64,000 bases of DNA, taken from the NCBI RefSeq assembly GCF_019583405.1, contig NZ_SZUU01000002.1:248001-312000 (forward strand), written 5' to 3'. Origin of the DNA: Bacteroides fragilis. Lineage in GTDB: Bacteria > Bacteroidota > Bacteroidia > Bacteroidales > Bacteroidaceae. A program made the translations under genes and the position numbers. This document shows, one piece after another, positions 37,800 to 46,476 of the stretch (its first letter is position 1; each line of letters begins with the position of its first letter). The notes under the pieces were generated by a model that worked only from the letters and a program-made list of their open reading frames with translations, did no database searches and was not told the origin of the DNA.

Positions 37800-38372
37800 T
37801 TAATTTAATATAGCTGTTAGCTTGTTGAACACAACTTGTATTACCGCCGGGCATAGTATTAACAAAATCGACGAGAAAATGGTGTAACGCAACCGATTCT
37901 TTTCTTCCACCAGCATCACGACTCTTGCTCCTTCCCATACCACATAAACGATATAAAACTGGAGCAACCAACCGATAATACTGAAATCCGGAAGCAATCC
38001 GGTCACTATATGCAACAAAAAGGTGACAACTAATGCATAGCCTGCAAACTGCTGTGCCAAAGGGATATCATTGGACATGCCAAACATTTTTATCCCCATC
38101 TGATTGATGGCATAAGCTGCCAGAAAATAGCCTCCGAACAAAGCTACCGCCACTGCACAACACTGCGTCATGGCCAATTGGAAACTTTGCGGTCCTCCCC
38201 ATCCATTGGTCCACAAAGCACCAATGAATACGGATAAACCGCATAAACCAATCATAGGATAGACAAAAACAGTAAGAACTGCCCGTCTATCCTCTAAACG
38301 AATTTCCTCCCAGGCCTTGGCCGGAGAGGAAATCAATGACATTGCTATTTGAAATAATGCTTTGTAATTCAA
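37800..38372 (-). CDS. Yip1-family membrane protein
   Basis: A 190-aa protein with about five hydrophobic segments and an N-terminal amphipathic segment (LISSPAKAWEEIR), which is the usual opening of bacterial Yip1/YIPF-type proteins. Function unknown. It is two bases downstream of a NigD-like lipoprotein gene and upstream of smpB; the three may be cotranscribed. Confidence 0.75.
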   Translation of the reverse strand: MNYKALFQIAMSLISSPAKAWEEIRLEDRRAVLTVFVYPMIGLCGLSVFIGALWTNGWGGPQSFQLAMTQCCAVAVALFGGYFLAAYAINQMGIKMFGMSNDIPLAQQFAGYALVVTFLLHIVTGLLPDFSIIGWLLQFYIVYVVWEGARVVMLVEEKNRLRYTIFSSILLILCPAVIQVVFNKLTAILN

Positions 38373-38373
38373 A

Positions 38374-39177
38374 TTATTTAGCGGTTTTATATTCTATTTC
38401 ATACGCCTTCTCTGTAGTAGATGAATCTTCTATTTTATTGTTGTATTCATTCTGCTGCGCCACTACAATAATTTTGGCAGGTTTAGCTTGTCCACTCTTC
38501 GAAGTATATTCTCTTAAAATTTCGCTAATATCATAAGCCTTAAAACTGGAAGTGCGTGACGCACGCTCAACTATCGCAGCAGCTTCATCTTTAACAACAT
38601 AACGCAAATAGAGTTTCAAGTCTGTAGCACCTGAAGTAATATCATCTGTATAGCAAACCAGAGTAAAAGAATGTTTAGCGAGTTCATTCTTAATATCTTC
38701 CGGAGTACTTACATTTTTCACACGGTAAAGTACCGGCAATACAATTGTATTTTCACTAAACTGGAATGGGGCTACCGTTGAATATCCTGATGCAAAACTC
38801 AATGAACCAATTGGTGCATTAGTAGTCACATCTCCCGAACCACCGACAGCCGTAGTAGTAACTGCAGGAGCATCGATTCCTGTCGGATCTTGTAAAAGTG
38901 TAATCTTAATCTGCTTCGGATTTGTCGAGAGATCCTGACCTTCATCAACCTGGCAATAAATCCAAGCCATTCTTGCATCTAAAGTAACAGGAATCGTGTT
39001 AGTAGGGATGAGTTCCGTACCGGCGGCATCTGTAAACGTAACATAACCCATTCTATCATTAACTTTCACCACACCAGACCATTGCTGAGGACCATTTTCT
39101 CCGGAATCCATACATGAAGTAAACATAGTACCCATCAACAGGGTTAAGGCCAACACCATTAATTTCAATTGTTTCAT
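38374..39177 (-). CDS. NigD-like lipoprotein
   Basis: About 267 aa from the ATG at 39177, which gives a lipoprotein signal (Cys22, TMFTSCMDS). The N-terminal OB-like domain (NDRMGYVTFTDAAGTELIPT) and the C-terminal beta-rich domain ending in IEDSSTTEKAYEIEYKTAK match the NigD-like family of Bacteroidota. NigD was named from a bacteriocin immunity gene, but most members have no known function. Surface or periplasmic location is inferred. Confidence 0.8.
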   Translation of the reverse strand: MKQLKLMVLALTLLMGTMFTSCMDSGENGPQQWSGVVKVNDRMGYVTFTDAAGTELIPTNTIPVTLDARMAWIYCQVDEGQDLSTNPKQIKITLLQDPTGIDAPAVTTTAVGGSGDVTTNAPIGSLSFASGYSTVAPFQFSENTIVLPVLYRVKNVSTPEDIKNELAKHSFTLVCYTDDITSGATDLKLYLRYVVKDEAAAIVERASRTSSFKAYDISEILREYTSKSGQAKPAKIIVVAQQNEYNNKIEDSSTTEKAYEIEYKTAK

Positions 39178-39259
39178 AAATCTATTTTTTAGAGTTTGCA
39201 AAGATATAAATTCTAATTCACAATAAGTAAATGCAGAGACTTAAAAAATACTGCATCCA

Positions 39260-39766
39260 TCACTTAACTATTTTTGCAAACAACTCCAAATGATCGTCTA
39301 CATAGCTTGCTACCAGTGCTGTAACCTCCTCCTCAATATCCAGATATTCTTCTTCAAGATCATCAAAGGCCTCATATTGCTCGTACATCGCCATAAACTC
39401 ATCCTCGGTACGCTCTTTTTCCAGATCGACACGGTGCGCATCATAAATCTTCTTAGCTTTATAAACCAACTTCGAAAAATCCTCGGCTCCCCACAAACGC
39501 ATCACTTTTGCAAAAGGATTATCAAAGATATAACCTCCATACCCATTCTGAATCAATTGACAAAAACCACCAAACATGACTTCATCCCGAAAAATCTGAT
39601 AAGCCAACAAAGAGTGCTGCTCTCCTGTCAACAGTGGCATTGTTTCGGCAGTAAGCTCCCCGCCAATCACTTCTTTATACTTATCTGTAAACACCTGGAT
39701 AAATTCATCCATTCCCTCGCCCGCAGCTTTTTGCAAGGAGGCATCCGTAACTTCTATCATTTCCAT
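39260..39766 (-). CDS. DUF4375 (DMP19-like) acidic protein
   Basis: A 168-aa all-helical, strongly acidic protein (many Asp/Glu, for instance DDLEEEYLDIEEEV). The central segment LLTGEQHSLLAYQIFRDEVM, GGFCQLIQNGYGGYI and FAKVMRLWGAEDFSKLVYKA is the DUF4375 core. The family includes Neisseria DMP19, a DNA mimic that binds a transcription factor; whether this member mimics DNA is inference. Appears monocistronic. Confidence 0.8.
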   Translation of the reverse strand: MEMIEVTDASLQKAAGEGMDEFIQVFTDKYKEVIGGELTAETMPLLTGEQHSLLAYQIFRDEVMFGGFCQLIQNGYGGYIFDNPFAKVMRLWGAEDFSKLVYKAKKIYDAHRVDLEKERTEDEFMAMYEQYEAFDDLEEEYLDIEEEVTALVASYVDDHLELFAKIVK

Positions 39767-40009
39767 TATATATAATAAGGTTAATTCTACATTTATAAAT
39801 ATCAGGAAACAAAAATACGGAAATATATGGTTCAGAAAGGCTTTTTGAAGAGTTTTTTAGAAACTGTCCTATTTTTAAAGCCCATAATTAAAAATTCCCC
39901 AATCGCTTTGGGATATATCCCCTGAGTTCTTCAATGGTTCTCTTACGGGATAATTCTTTATCTTAGCGGCTGAGATGAAGCTTTATTACTTTCTCAAATA
40001 AGGTTATTT

Positions 40010-40420
40010 TCAATGATGCAACGACATACCAAGATATACGCCTATACAGTAGGGTATCAACCAAATGCACCACACCACAATACTGAAACGATTGAAATGT
40101 TCTTTAGCCTTTTCACTCCCTTTTACATACGTCCAGATAGCCCACATAGCGTGAACAAACATCAACAAAATAGCGATAATGCCGGTCACAGTATGTATTT
40201 CATCATGCAGGTGTGTGAGTCGCGCAATATTCTCCATTAAAGCTGTTCCCACAGAATCAGCCAACAGCCCCAATAAGAAAAAGACCAGATGCCAAAATTT
40301 CAGTTTCTTCTGCAACCGCTCTCCCCACACTCCTATTGTGTAAAACACCAATGCAGAGGTTATCACACAAATGGCTGCTATTAAATAATGTATATCTACT
40401 TCATTCAAATTCATAACCAA
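40010..40420 (-). CDS. HsmA-like (TIGR03987) four-span membrane protein
   Basis: A 136-aa protein with four hydrophobic segments. His residues at segment ends (HDEIHTVTGI, FVHAMWAIW) and the GLLADSVGTALM segment match the TIGR03987/HsmA group, for which heme-related roles have been suggested. Function is not established. It stands alone; 243 bp (39767-40009) after its end and 234 bp before its start carry no other gene. Confidence 0.7.
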   Translation of the reverse strand: MVMNLNEVDIHYLIAAICVITSALVFYTIGVWGERLQKKLKFWHLVFFLLGLLADSVGTALMENIARLTHLHDEIHTVTGIIAILLMFVHAMWAIWTYVKGSEKAKEHFNRFSIVVWCIWLIPYCIGVYLGMSLHH

Positions 40421-40561
40421 TCAATTTTTCTCAAAAGAAACAAAGAATCAGAGTAATAGTTCAACAAAATAAAGATTATCTAAAATGTCATCTCCACATT
40501 ACAATCTAACGAAACTGAAATTTCTATTTTTCCCTTTTCATAAAAAAGTAATAAAACCCGA

Positions 40562-40592
40562 TTTGCAAAAACAAATAAAACGACTACCTTTG
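40562..40592 (+). promoter_or_regulatory. Promoter of the NifU-like/GGGtGRT operon
   Basis: TTTG (40562-40565), 19-bp spacer, TACCTTTG (40585-40592): a near-perfect Bacteroides promoter, about 55 bp of leader before the start codon. Confidence 0.8.
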
Positions 40593-40654
40593 TGAGCGAT
40601 TTGAGAATCGTGACTACGTATTTTTAATTATATCACTTAAAAAAAGAGCTAATT

Positions 40655-41356
40655 ATGACTTATTCACACGAAGTGGAACACATGTGTGTTGTAAAGAAGG
40701 GTCCTAACCATGGACCGGCTCCCATACCCGAAGAAGGAAAATGGGTAAAATCAAAAGAAATTGTTGATATTTCAGGTCTGACACACGGTGTGGGTTGGTG
40801 TGCTCCTCAGCAGGGTGCATGTAAGCTGACTCTGAACGTAAAAGAAGGTATCATCCAGGAAGCTCTGGTTGAAACTATCGGCTGTTCAGGTATGACTCAC
40901 TCAGCTGCTATGGCTGCTGAAATCCTCCCGGGAAAAACTATCCTTGAAGCATTGAACACAGACTTAGTTTGTGATGCCATCAACACTGCTATGCGCGAAC
41001 TCTTCCTGCAGATCGTTTACGGACGTACTCAGTCAGCTTTCTCAGAAGGTGGTCTGATCATCGGTGCAGGTCTGGAAGACTTGGGTAAAGGTCTGCGTAG
41101 CCAGGTAGGTACATTGTACGGTACTCTGGCTAAAGGTCCTCGTTACCTTGAAATGGCAGAAGGTTACATCAAGACAATTGCTCTTGACAAAAACGATGAA
41201 ATCTGCGGATACGAATTCGTCCACATGGGTAAATTCATGGACGAAATCAAGAAGGGTACTGATGCGAATGAAGCATTGAAGAAGGTTACCGGTACTTACG
41301 GACGCTTCACTGCAGAACAGGGAGCTGTTAAACACATTGATCCACGTCACGAATAA
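40655..41356 (+). CDS. NifU-like iron-sulfur scaffold-type protein
   Basis: A 233-aa cytoplasmic protein. The core (about residues 45-130, GWCAPQQGACKLTLNV, ETIGCSGMTHSAAMAAEIL, CDAINTAMREL) resembles the NifU N-terminal/IscU scaffold fold with conserved cysteines. The flanking N- and C-terminal parts are unlike classical NifU. It always looks paired with the GGGtGRT protein that follows 20 bp downstream. Codon use is strongly biased (GGT, GCT, CGT, AAC), which together with the strong promoter suggests high expression. Cluster assembly is inferred; the recipient is unknown. Confidence 0.82.
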   Translation: MTYSHEVEHMCVVKKGPNHGPAPIPEEGKWVKSKEIVDISGLTHGVGWCAPQQGACKLTLNVKEGIIQEALVETIGCSGMTHSAAMAAEILPGKTILEALNTDLVCDAINTAMRELFLQIVYGRTQSAFSEGGLIIGAGLEDLGKGLRSQVGTLYGTLAKGPRYLEMAEGYIKTIALDKNDEICGYEFVHMGKFMDEIKKGTDANEALKKVTGTYGRFTAEQGAVKHIDPRHE

Positions 41357-41376
41357 TATAAGGAGGAAAAGAAATT

Positions 41377-42387
41377 ATGATTAGAGAAGTAAAATTTGAA
41401 AGTCAGGACCGCCGTATCAAAGGCATCATCGAAGCCTTGAACGCTAACGGTATCAAAGACATCGAAGAAGCTAACGCTATCTGCGAAGCTGCTGGAGTTG
41501 ATCCTTATAAAACGTGTGAAGAAACTCAACCGATCTGTTTTGAAAATGCTAAGTGGGCTTACGTAGTAGGTGCTGCTATCGCTATCAAGAAAGGTTGCAA
41601 AAATGCAGCTGACGCTGCCGAAGCTATCGGCATCGGTCTGCAGGCATTCTGTATCCCGGGTTCTGTAGCCGACGACCGTAAAGTTGGTATCGGTCATGGT
41701 AACTTGGCTGCTATGTTGTTGCGTGAAGAAACTAAATGTTTCGCTTTCCTGGCAGGTCACGAATCTTTCGCTGCTGCCGAAGGTGCTATCAAAATCGCTG
41801 CAAAAGCAGACAAAGTACGTAAAGAACCTCTGCGTTGTATCTTGAACGGTCTTGGAAAAGACGCTGCTCAGATCATCTCTCGTATCAACGGCTTTACTTA
41901 TGTTCAGACACAGTTTGACTATTTCACAGGCGAACTGAAAGTAGTACGTGAAATTGCTTACTCTGACGGTCCTCGTGCAAAAGTAAAATGCTATGGTGCA
42001 GATGATGTACGTGAAGGTGTAGCCATCATGTGGAAAGAAGGCGTGGACGTATCTATCACAGGTAACTCTACTAACCCGACTCGTTTCCAGCACCCGGTTG
42101 CAGGTACTTACAAGAAAGAACGTGTATTGGCCGGTAAGCCATACTTCTCAGTAGCTTCAGGTGGTGGTACAGGTCGTACTCTTCACCCGGACAACATGGC
42201 TGCTGGTCCTGCTTCTTATGGTATGACCGACACTATGGGTCGTATGCACTCAGACGCTCAGTTCGCCGGTTCATCTTCAGTTCCTGCTCACGTAGAAATG
42301 ATGGGATTCTTAGGAATTGGTAACAACCCGATGGTAGGTTGTACAGTAGCTTGTGCAGTTGACGTAGCTCAGGCTTTGAGCAAATAA
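41377..42387 (+). CDS. GGGtGRT family protein
   Basis: A 336-aa cytoplasmic protein named for its motif, here SGGGTGRTLHPDN at about residues 260-273. Other conserved segments are CEETQPICFENAKWAY, GHESFAAAEGAIKIAA and a C-terminal GCTVACAVDVAQAL; several cysteines could bind an iron-sulfur cluster supplied by the upstream NifU-like protein. Function is unknown. Codon bias is among the strongest in the window. It has a good ribosome-binding site (AAGGAGGAAAAG) and ends at a terminator. Confidence 0.85.
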   Translation: MIREVKFESQDRRIKGIIEALNANGIKDIEEANAICEAAGVDPYKTCEETQPICFENAKWAYVVGAAIAIKKGCKNAADAAEAIGIGLQAFCIPGSVADDRKVGIGHGNLAAMLLREETKCFAFLAGHESFAAAEGAIKIAAKADKVRKEPLRCILNGLGKDAAQIISRINGFTYVQTQFDYFTGELKVVREIAYSDGPRAKVKCYGADDVREGVAIMWKEGVDVSITGNSTNPTRFQHPVAGTYKKERVLAGKPYFSVASGGGTGRTLHPDNMAAGPASYGMTDTMGRMHSDAQFAGSSSVPAHVEMMGFLGIGNNPMVGCTVACAVDVAQALSK

Positions 42388-42410
42388 TCCAAGTTAATTA
42401 CTACATATTA

Positions 42411-42445
42411 AATCCCTGTAACTGATAAAGTTATGGGGATTTTTA
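42411..42445 (+). terminator. Terminator after the GGGtGRT operon
   Basis: AATCCCTGTAAC pairs with GTTATGGGGATT (two G-U pairs), loop of 7, then TTTTATTTT. Confidence 0.85.
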
Positions 42446-42754
42446 TTTTCAATAAGTTCGTTCGTTGAACTGCTGACTTACTTCTCTCCTACCTTTCTAA
42501 ATCAATCAAGAATATTACAAATAATTGGCTGAATTTACTGTATGAATTTGGCTCTTTAGGTCGTAAGTGGGGTGCACGATTAGAAGTTAGTTTAGGGTAA
42601 ATTGGGGCTGAAATAGCAGATATTTTGTGACTTATTTATGACCATTTTATTGTTTTCACACAAGTGGTCATATAGTACACCATAACAAACTAAATTACAG
42701 ATAGATATAGCCATTTAAAGAACTTCCAAATGTCTAATTTTAATTGATTAAACA
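42446..42754. other. AT-rich gap before the integrase fragment
   Basis: About 310 bp without a convincing gene. It contains one inverted repeat, TATGACCA (42637-42644) and TGGTCATA (42665-42672). Nothing else recognised. Confidence 0.4.
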
Positions 42755-43233
42755 ATGGAAAGAAGTTCATTCGCTGTTCTCTTCTTCATAAGAGAAAGCA
42801 AAGTTAGAAAAGATGGTAACGCACCTATTTAAGCCAGCATTACCATAAATGGAGAAAGATGTTTTTTCTCTACAGGCAAGAAAGTAAAAGCTACTACTTG
42901 GGATAAGACAAGCAATTAGTAAAGGGTAAAGACGAATAAACTATAAGCCTCAACAACTATCTTAAATCAGTCAAAGCTAAACTGTATGAGAAAGAAGCTG
43001 AATTGTTAGACAAAGGGTTCGTTATTACAGCCCAACCGCTATATAATGCTTACTTTGGTAAAGTAGAGTGTTTAAAGGAAAGAAGCCTATTGAGCATATT
43101 GAGCAATTGGAAGCACACAATGCAGAGCGTAAGGCGATGGTAAGTAAAACTGCTATTGTGTTTGAGTACACAGCCAGATTGCTCAAAGAGTTCATTCTAC
43201 AGAAATATAATAGAAAGGATTTATACCTAAGAT
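42755..43233 (+). pseudogene. Tyrosine-recombinase fragment, multiply broken
   Basis: From the ATG at 42755 the reading frame gives MERSSFAVLFFIRESKVRKD, the Arm-type DNA-binding start of Bacteroides integrases, with an in-frame TAA at codon 26 and TAG after TTWDKTSN. It resumes in another frame as SLNNYLKSVKAKLYEKEAEL and, after a further shift near 43090, as VFEYTARLLKEFILQKYNRK. Only the Arm and core-binding parts survive; the catalytic domain is absent. At least two stops and two frameshifts show it is long dead. Confidence 0.8.
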
Positions 43234-43380
43234 ATGAAAGAAGCAAAGGTTTACTTTGGTACTGCCTATTACTTCAAATTAGAACGAGAAAAGAAAGATT
43301 TACTATTTACTAATGATATTCAATCTGCTGCCAATGAATATACCAATAAACTACCTCAACAGGAAGCGCCTAATATCTAA
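43234..43380 (+). other. Short open frame at the integrase breakpoint
   Basis: A 48-codon frame (MKEAKVYFGTAYYFKLEREK...) begins exactly where similarity to the integrase stops. It looks like a scrap of another mobile-element gene; no family recognised, and it overlaps the next fragment. Confidence 0.25.
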
Positions 43381-43980
43381 AGAGTATGCAACGACTAACA
43401 AATCCATACTAATATTGACTCCTTCTAATCTGTATAGGCTCTTTTGTCTATCCCTGTATAGAAATAATAGGTATAATATCAAAATGAGACTAAAAGACCT
43501 TGCCAAGTTTACAGGAGAGAAAGAAAGTGCATTAAAACAGTTCAATACTGACATTAAAGGTATAGTTTCCATTAAAGAATACTATTTACCAACAGCACAC
43601 TCCATTTACACTATTAGGAAAAATAGATATAACTTACCAGATTTAGAGACTCACTTTATAACGTTATCAAAGGAGTTTACTCAAGTCAATGTACCTATTA
43701 AAATCAAAGGATATTACATTAAGCTCTTACTTATAGCAGAGAATAATATTATTAGCTTGCCCAATAGTAAATAGGCAGTCTACTTAAAATGAATAAAGAC
43801 ACTGTTCAAAAATACAATGTGGATTTACAAGAATTAGGTTTATTGCGGTTGCTATCCAATGGAGTAAAGCTAACACCAGATAATCTACTATTAAGTAATG
43901 ATAATGCAAAACCCAAATTAGTCTGGAATGAAAGTAGCCAAAATCCATTACCCAACATAACTCTAAACTCAAGAAACTAA
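43313..43980 (+). pseudogene. Winged-helix protein gene with one frameshift
   Basis: Two adjacent frames join into one protein if a single base is restored at about 43770: ...LLLIAENNIISLPNSK, then IGSLLKMNKDTVQKYNVDLQ and ELGLLRLL. The join recreates a helix-turn-helix (SLLKMNKDTVQKYNVDLQELG) of the type used in replication initiators and small regulators. An earlier segment (MRLKDLAKFTGEKESALKQF) could be a second winged helix. The downstream part is AT-rich and ends at 43980. The natural start is uncertain (43313 or 43484). Confidence 0.55.
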
Positions 43981-44256
43981 GGTAAACGACTTATTTATAC
44001 CTATCCATTAGCACTTAATGGAGAGATACGGATAAGTCGTTAACAGCTAAATTCTTATAGCAGAAGCTCTTAAAGTGGCAAAATCCTAATAGCATTGAGC
44101 GAACATATACAACCCACCCCTAAATTCCTCTTGCCTTTTTAAAACAAAGGATTGCTTCTTCCAAGATTATCCCTATGTAAAATATAGCATTAAAGAATAA
44201 ACTAGTATAACAATGGATTTTAATGACAAAAGGAACTATAAATAGGATTGAATTAA
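43981..44256. other. Non-coding AT-rich stretch
   Basis: Roughly 300 bp with no supportable gene on either strand. Its right end carries a -7-like box (TATCTTTG, 44257-44264) for the following gene. Confidence 0.4.
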
Positions 44257-44285
44257 TATCTTTGCAAAATTAAGATTAAAATGAT

Positions 44286-44927
44286 ATGGATTCACAATAC
44301 GTACTTAAATATTTAAAGGATAAAAATACAATCGCCACAGAAGCATGTACTTCTATGAAAATGGTCATTGATTATAACATTACACCTAAGGAATATTTAA
44401 GCTATGCTAAACTTGACCTTGATGAGCAATATGGACATCATTTAATCAACGCTTTATGTAATGCTAAACGTGCATTTCATTGCCAATTAGATATTATATT
44501 AAAAAACCTAGCAAGAAAAACAGCTAATAGTTTTCTTAGCAAAAAGAAGTTGTTAGAAGAACTAGGAATTATTACCCCTAGAATATTAGAAAAATTGAAT
44601 AGGCAAAGAAATATATTGGAACATGAGTATACCAAACCTAGTCTAGAAGAAGTTTCAGACTTCTTAGATATAACTGAGCTATTTATTGAATACACAAACA
44701 AATATGTCTATACACTAAAGTGTAATTGTTCTTTTGAAAATGTCACAATGGAAATACCAAGTTTAGATATTTCTTATAGAACAGAAGATGGGGGAATTGA
44801 AATACTTTATATTGATGATACAAAACAAATAAGAAGACCAATTATAGATGCGAAGGATATTAATCGTAAAGAGATATTAAGGCTTTATTTGAATTTTGCT
44901 TATGAAGATTACTGGGACTGGGAGTAA
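44286..44927 (+). CDS. HEPN-like domain protein, intact gene in mobile debris
   Basis: A 213-aa protein, probably cytoplasmic. The N-terminal half is helical; residues 104-120 read LNRQRNILEHEYTKPSL, with R108-N109-x3-H113 matching the Rx4-6H active-site signature of HEPN domains (often RNases). The C-terminal 80 residues are beta-rich (CNCSFENVTMEIPSLDISY) and of unknown type. No MNT or other antitoxin partner is next to it. It is the only intact gene in the 42.4-45.3 kb graveyard and is very AT-rich, suggesting acquisition. A defence or toxin role is inferred from the motif only. Confidence 0.6.
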   Translation: MDSQYVLKYLKDKNTIATEACTSMKMVIDYNITPKEYLSYAKLDLDEQYGHHLINALCNAKRAFHCQLDIILKNLARKTANSFLSKKKLLEELGIITPRILEKLNRQRNILEHEYTKPSLEEVSDFLDITELFIEYTNKYVYTLKCNCSFENVTMEIPSLDISYRTEDGGIEILYIDDTKQIRRPIIDAKDINRKEILRLYLNFAYEDYWDWE

Positions 44928-44963
44928 TGTAAAATAAACTGTGTCATGCATTGTTTTTTAAAT

Positions 44964-45080
44964 AAAAGAAGAATTTGATTTTGAAAGCATAAGAACAAGG
45001 CTATAGAACAGTTAAAGGCTGGTAAGCCATTGTTGGGTAAGGATGGTACCTTTGGCCATTCCCAGACCAAAGAGTTTTTC
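44964..45080 (+). pseudogene. Fragment of an IS256/mutator-type transposase
   Basis: KEEFDFESIRTR followed, after a one-base shift, by AIEQLKAGKPLLGKDGTF corresponds to the start of IS256-family transposases of Bacteroides (FDFEK...AL..L..GK.L.GKDG.F). The rest of the gene is missing; no terminal inverted repeats found. The remaining bases to 45312 hold only the fabH upstream region with a -7 box (TATATTTG, 45209-45216). Confidence 0.6.
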
Positions 45081-45312
45081 CCTAAAAAACACCTCTCCTT
45101 TTCTCTATCATTTCCCTAATTCTATTTTCAGTATTATAACTTATCCTAATCTCACTACAAAATCAATGCATTTAGATTACAAAATATAGAATAAGTCTTT
45201 CTTTTCTGTATATTTGCGCCCGGTATTTTAGATGCAATTCCGAAAAGTCGTAAGTTTTCGGAGTCATTTTATACTTCCCCCACTTAAGAACTTACTTATT
45301 TAGACAAAGTTA

Positions 45313-46338
45313 ATGAAACAAATCAATGCAGTAATTACAGGAGTTGGAGGATATGTACCCGATTACATCCTGACTAATGATGAGATATCCAGAATTGTAG
45401 ATACCACCGATGAATGGATCATGGGGCGTATTGGCATCAAGGAAAGACGTATTCTGAATGAAGAAGGTCTTGGCACTTCATACATGGCACGTAAGGCTGT
45501 GAAGCAATTGATGCAACGTACAAAAAGCCATCCGGATGACATCGATCTGGTAATTGTCGCTACAACCACTCCCGATTATCGGCTTCCTTCAACAGCTTCC
45601 ATTCTGTGTGAAAGAGTGGGATTAAAAAATGCATTCGCCTTTGATATGCAGGCAGTATGCAGTGGTTTCTTATATGCTCTGGAGACCGGAGCCAACTTTA
45701 TCCGTTCGGGAAGATACAAAAAGGTCATCATAGTTGGTGCCGATAAGATGTCATCGGTGATAGATTACACCGATCGCGCCACCTGTCCTATTTTTGGTGA
45801 TGGTGCAGCAGCTTTCTTACTGGAACCTACTACGGATCATTTAGGCATTATAGATTCTGTTTTAAGAACAGACGGTAAAGGACTCCCTTTTTTACATATG
45901 AAAGCCGGCGGCTCCGTATGTTCTCCTTCTTATTTTACGATAGACAATCACATGCACTATCTTTATCAGGAAGGCCGTACAGTATTCAAATATGCTGTAG
46001 CCAATATGTCAGATGCTTGTGAATCGATTATCGAAAGAAATCAGCTAACGAAAGACCAAATCGACTGGGTTATTCCCCACCAGGCCAATCAACGCATTAT
46101 CAATGCTGTCGCCCAACGCCTGGATATGCCATTAGAAAAAGTCATGATCAATATCGAACACTATGGCAACACCAGTGCCGGCACACTTCCGTTATGTATA
46201 TGGGATTTCGAAGATAAGCTCAAAAAAGGTGATAATTTGATCTTTACCGCTTTCGGAGCCGGATTTGCCTGGGGAGCCGTCTACGTGAAATGGGGATATG
46301 ACGGAAAGATAAATAACGCCACCAGCACACAAGCTTAG
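45313..46338 (+). CDS. fabH: Beta-ketoacyl-ACP synthase III
   Basis: A 341-aa condensing enzyme starting fatty acid synthesis from acyl-CoA and malonyl-ACP. The catalytic triad is Cys116 ([13 protein letters not shown]), His256 ([10 protein letters not shown]) and Asn286 (HYGNTSAGT). The thiolase fold is complete, including [12 protein letters not shown]. The position next to an amylase is not informative. Bacteroides often have more than one fabH copy, so this may be a paralogue. Confidence 0.93.
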   Translation: MKQINAVITGVGGYVPDYILTNDEISRIVDTTDEWIMGRIGIKERRILNEEGLGTSYMARKAVKQLMQRTKSHPDDIDLVIVATTTPDYRLPSTASILCERVGLKNAFAFDMQAVCSGFLYALETGANFIRSGRYKKVIIVGADKMSSVIDYTDRATCPIFGDGAAAFLLEPTTDHLGIIDSVLRTDGKGLPFLHMKAGGSVCSPSYFTIDNHMHYLYQEGRTVFKYAVANMSDACESIIERNQLTKDQIDWVIPHQANQRIINAVAQRLDMPLEKVMINIEHYGNTSAGTLPLCIWDFEDKLKKGDNLIFTAFGAGFAWGAVYVKWGYDGKINNATSTQA

Positions 46339-46476
46339 CCACAGAAAGTCATAATCACGCCACCGTCAACATCAGATAGCTTTTTAAAGCAAAATAGCCC
46401 AAAGTGCTTTTTTGCAAATACAAAGGAACCTTATGCCGCTTTTTTTTGTTATTTGCTGATAATTAAATGCATTAAG

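Noticed and set aside
37800..39201. Bacteriocin immunity locus suggested by the NigD-like name
   Set aside because: No bacteriocin precursor, exporter or other nig-type gene nearby; the family name alone does not support it.
41347..42093. 248-codon minus-strand frame rich in Phe, Ser and Thr opposite the GGGtGRT gene
   Set aside because: An artefact of the strong codon bias of the real gene on the plus strand.
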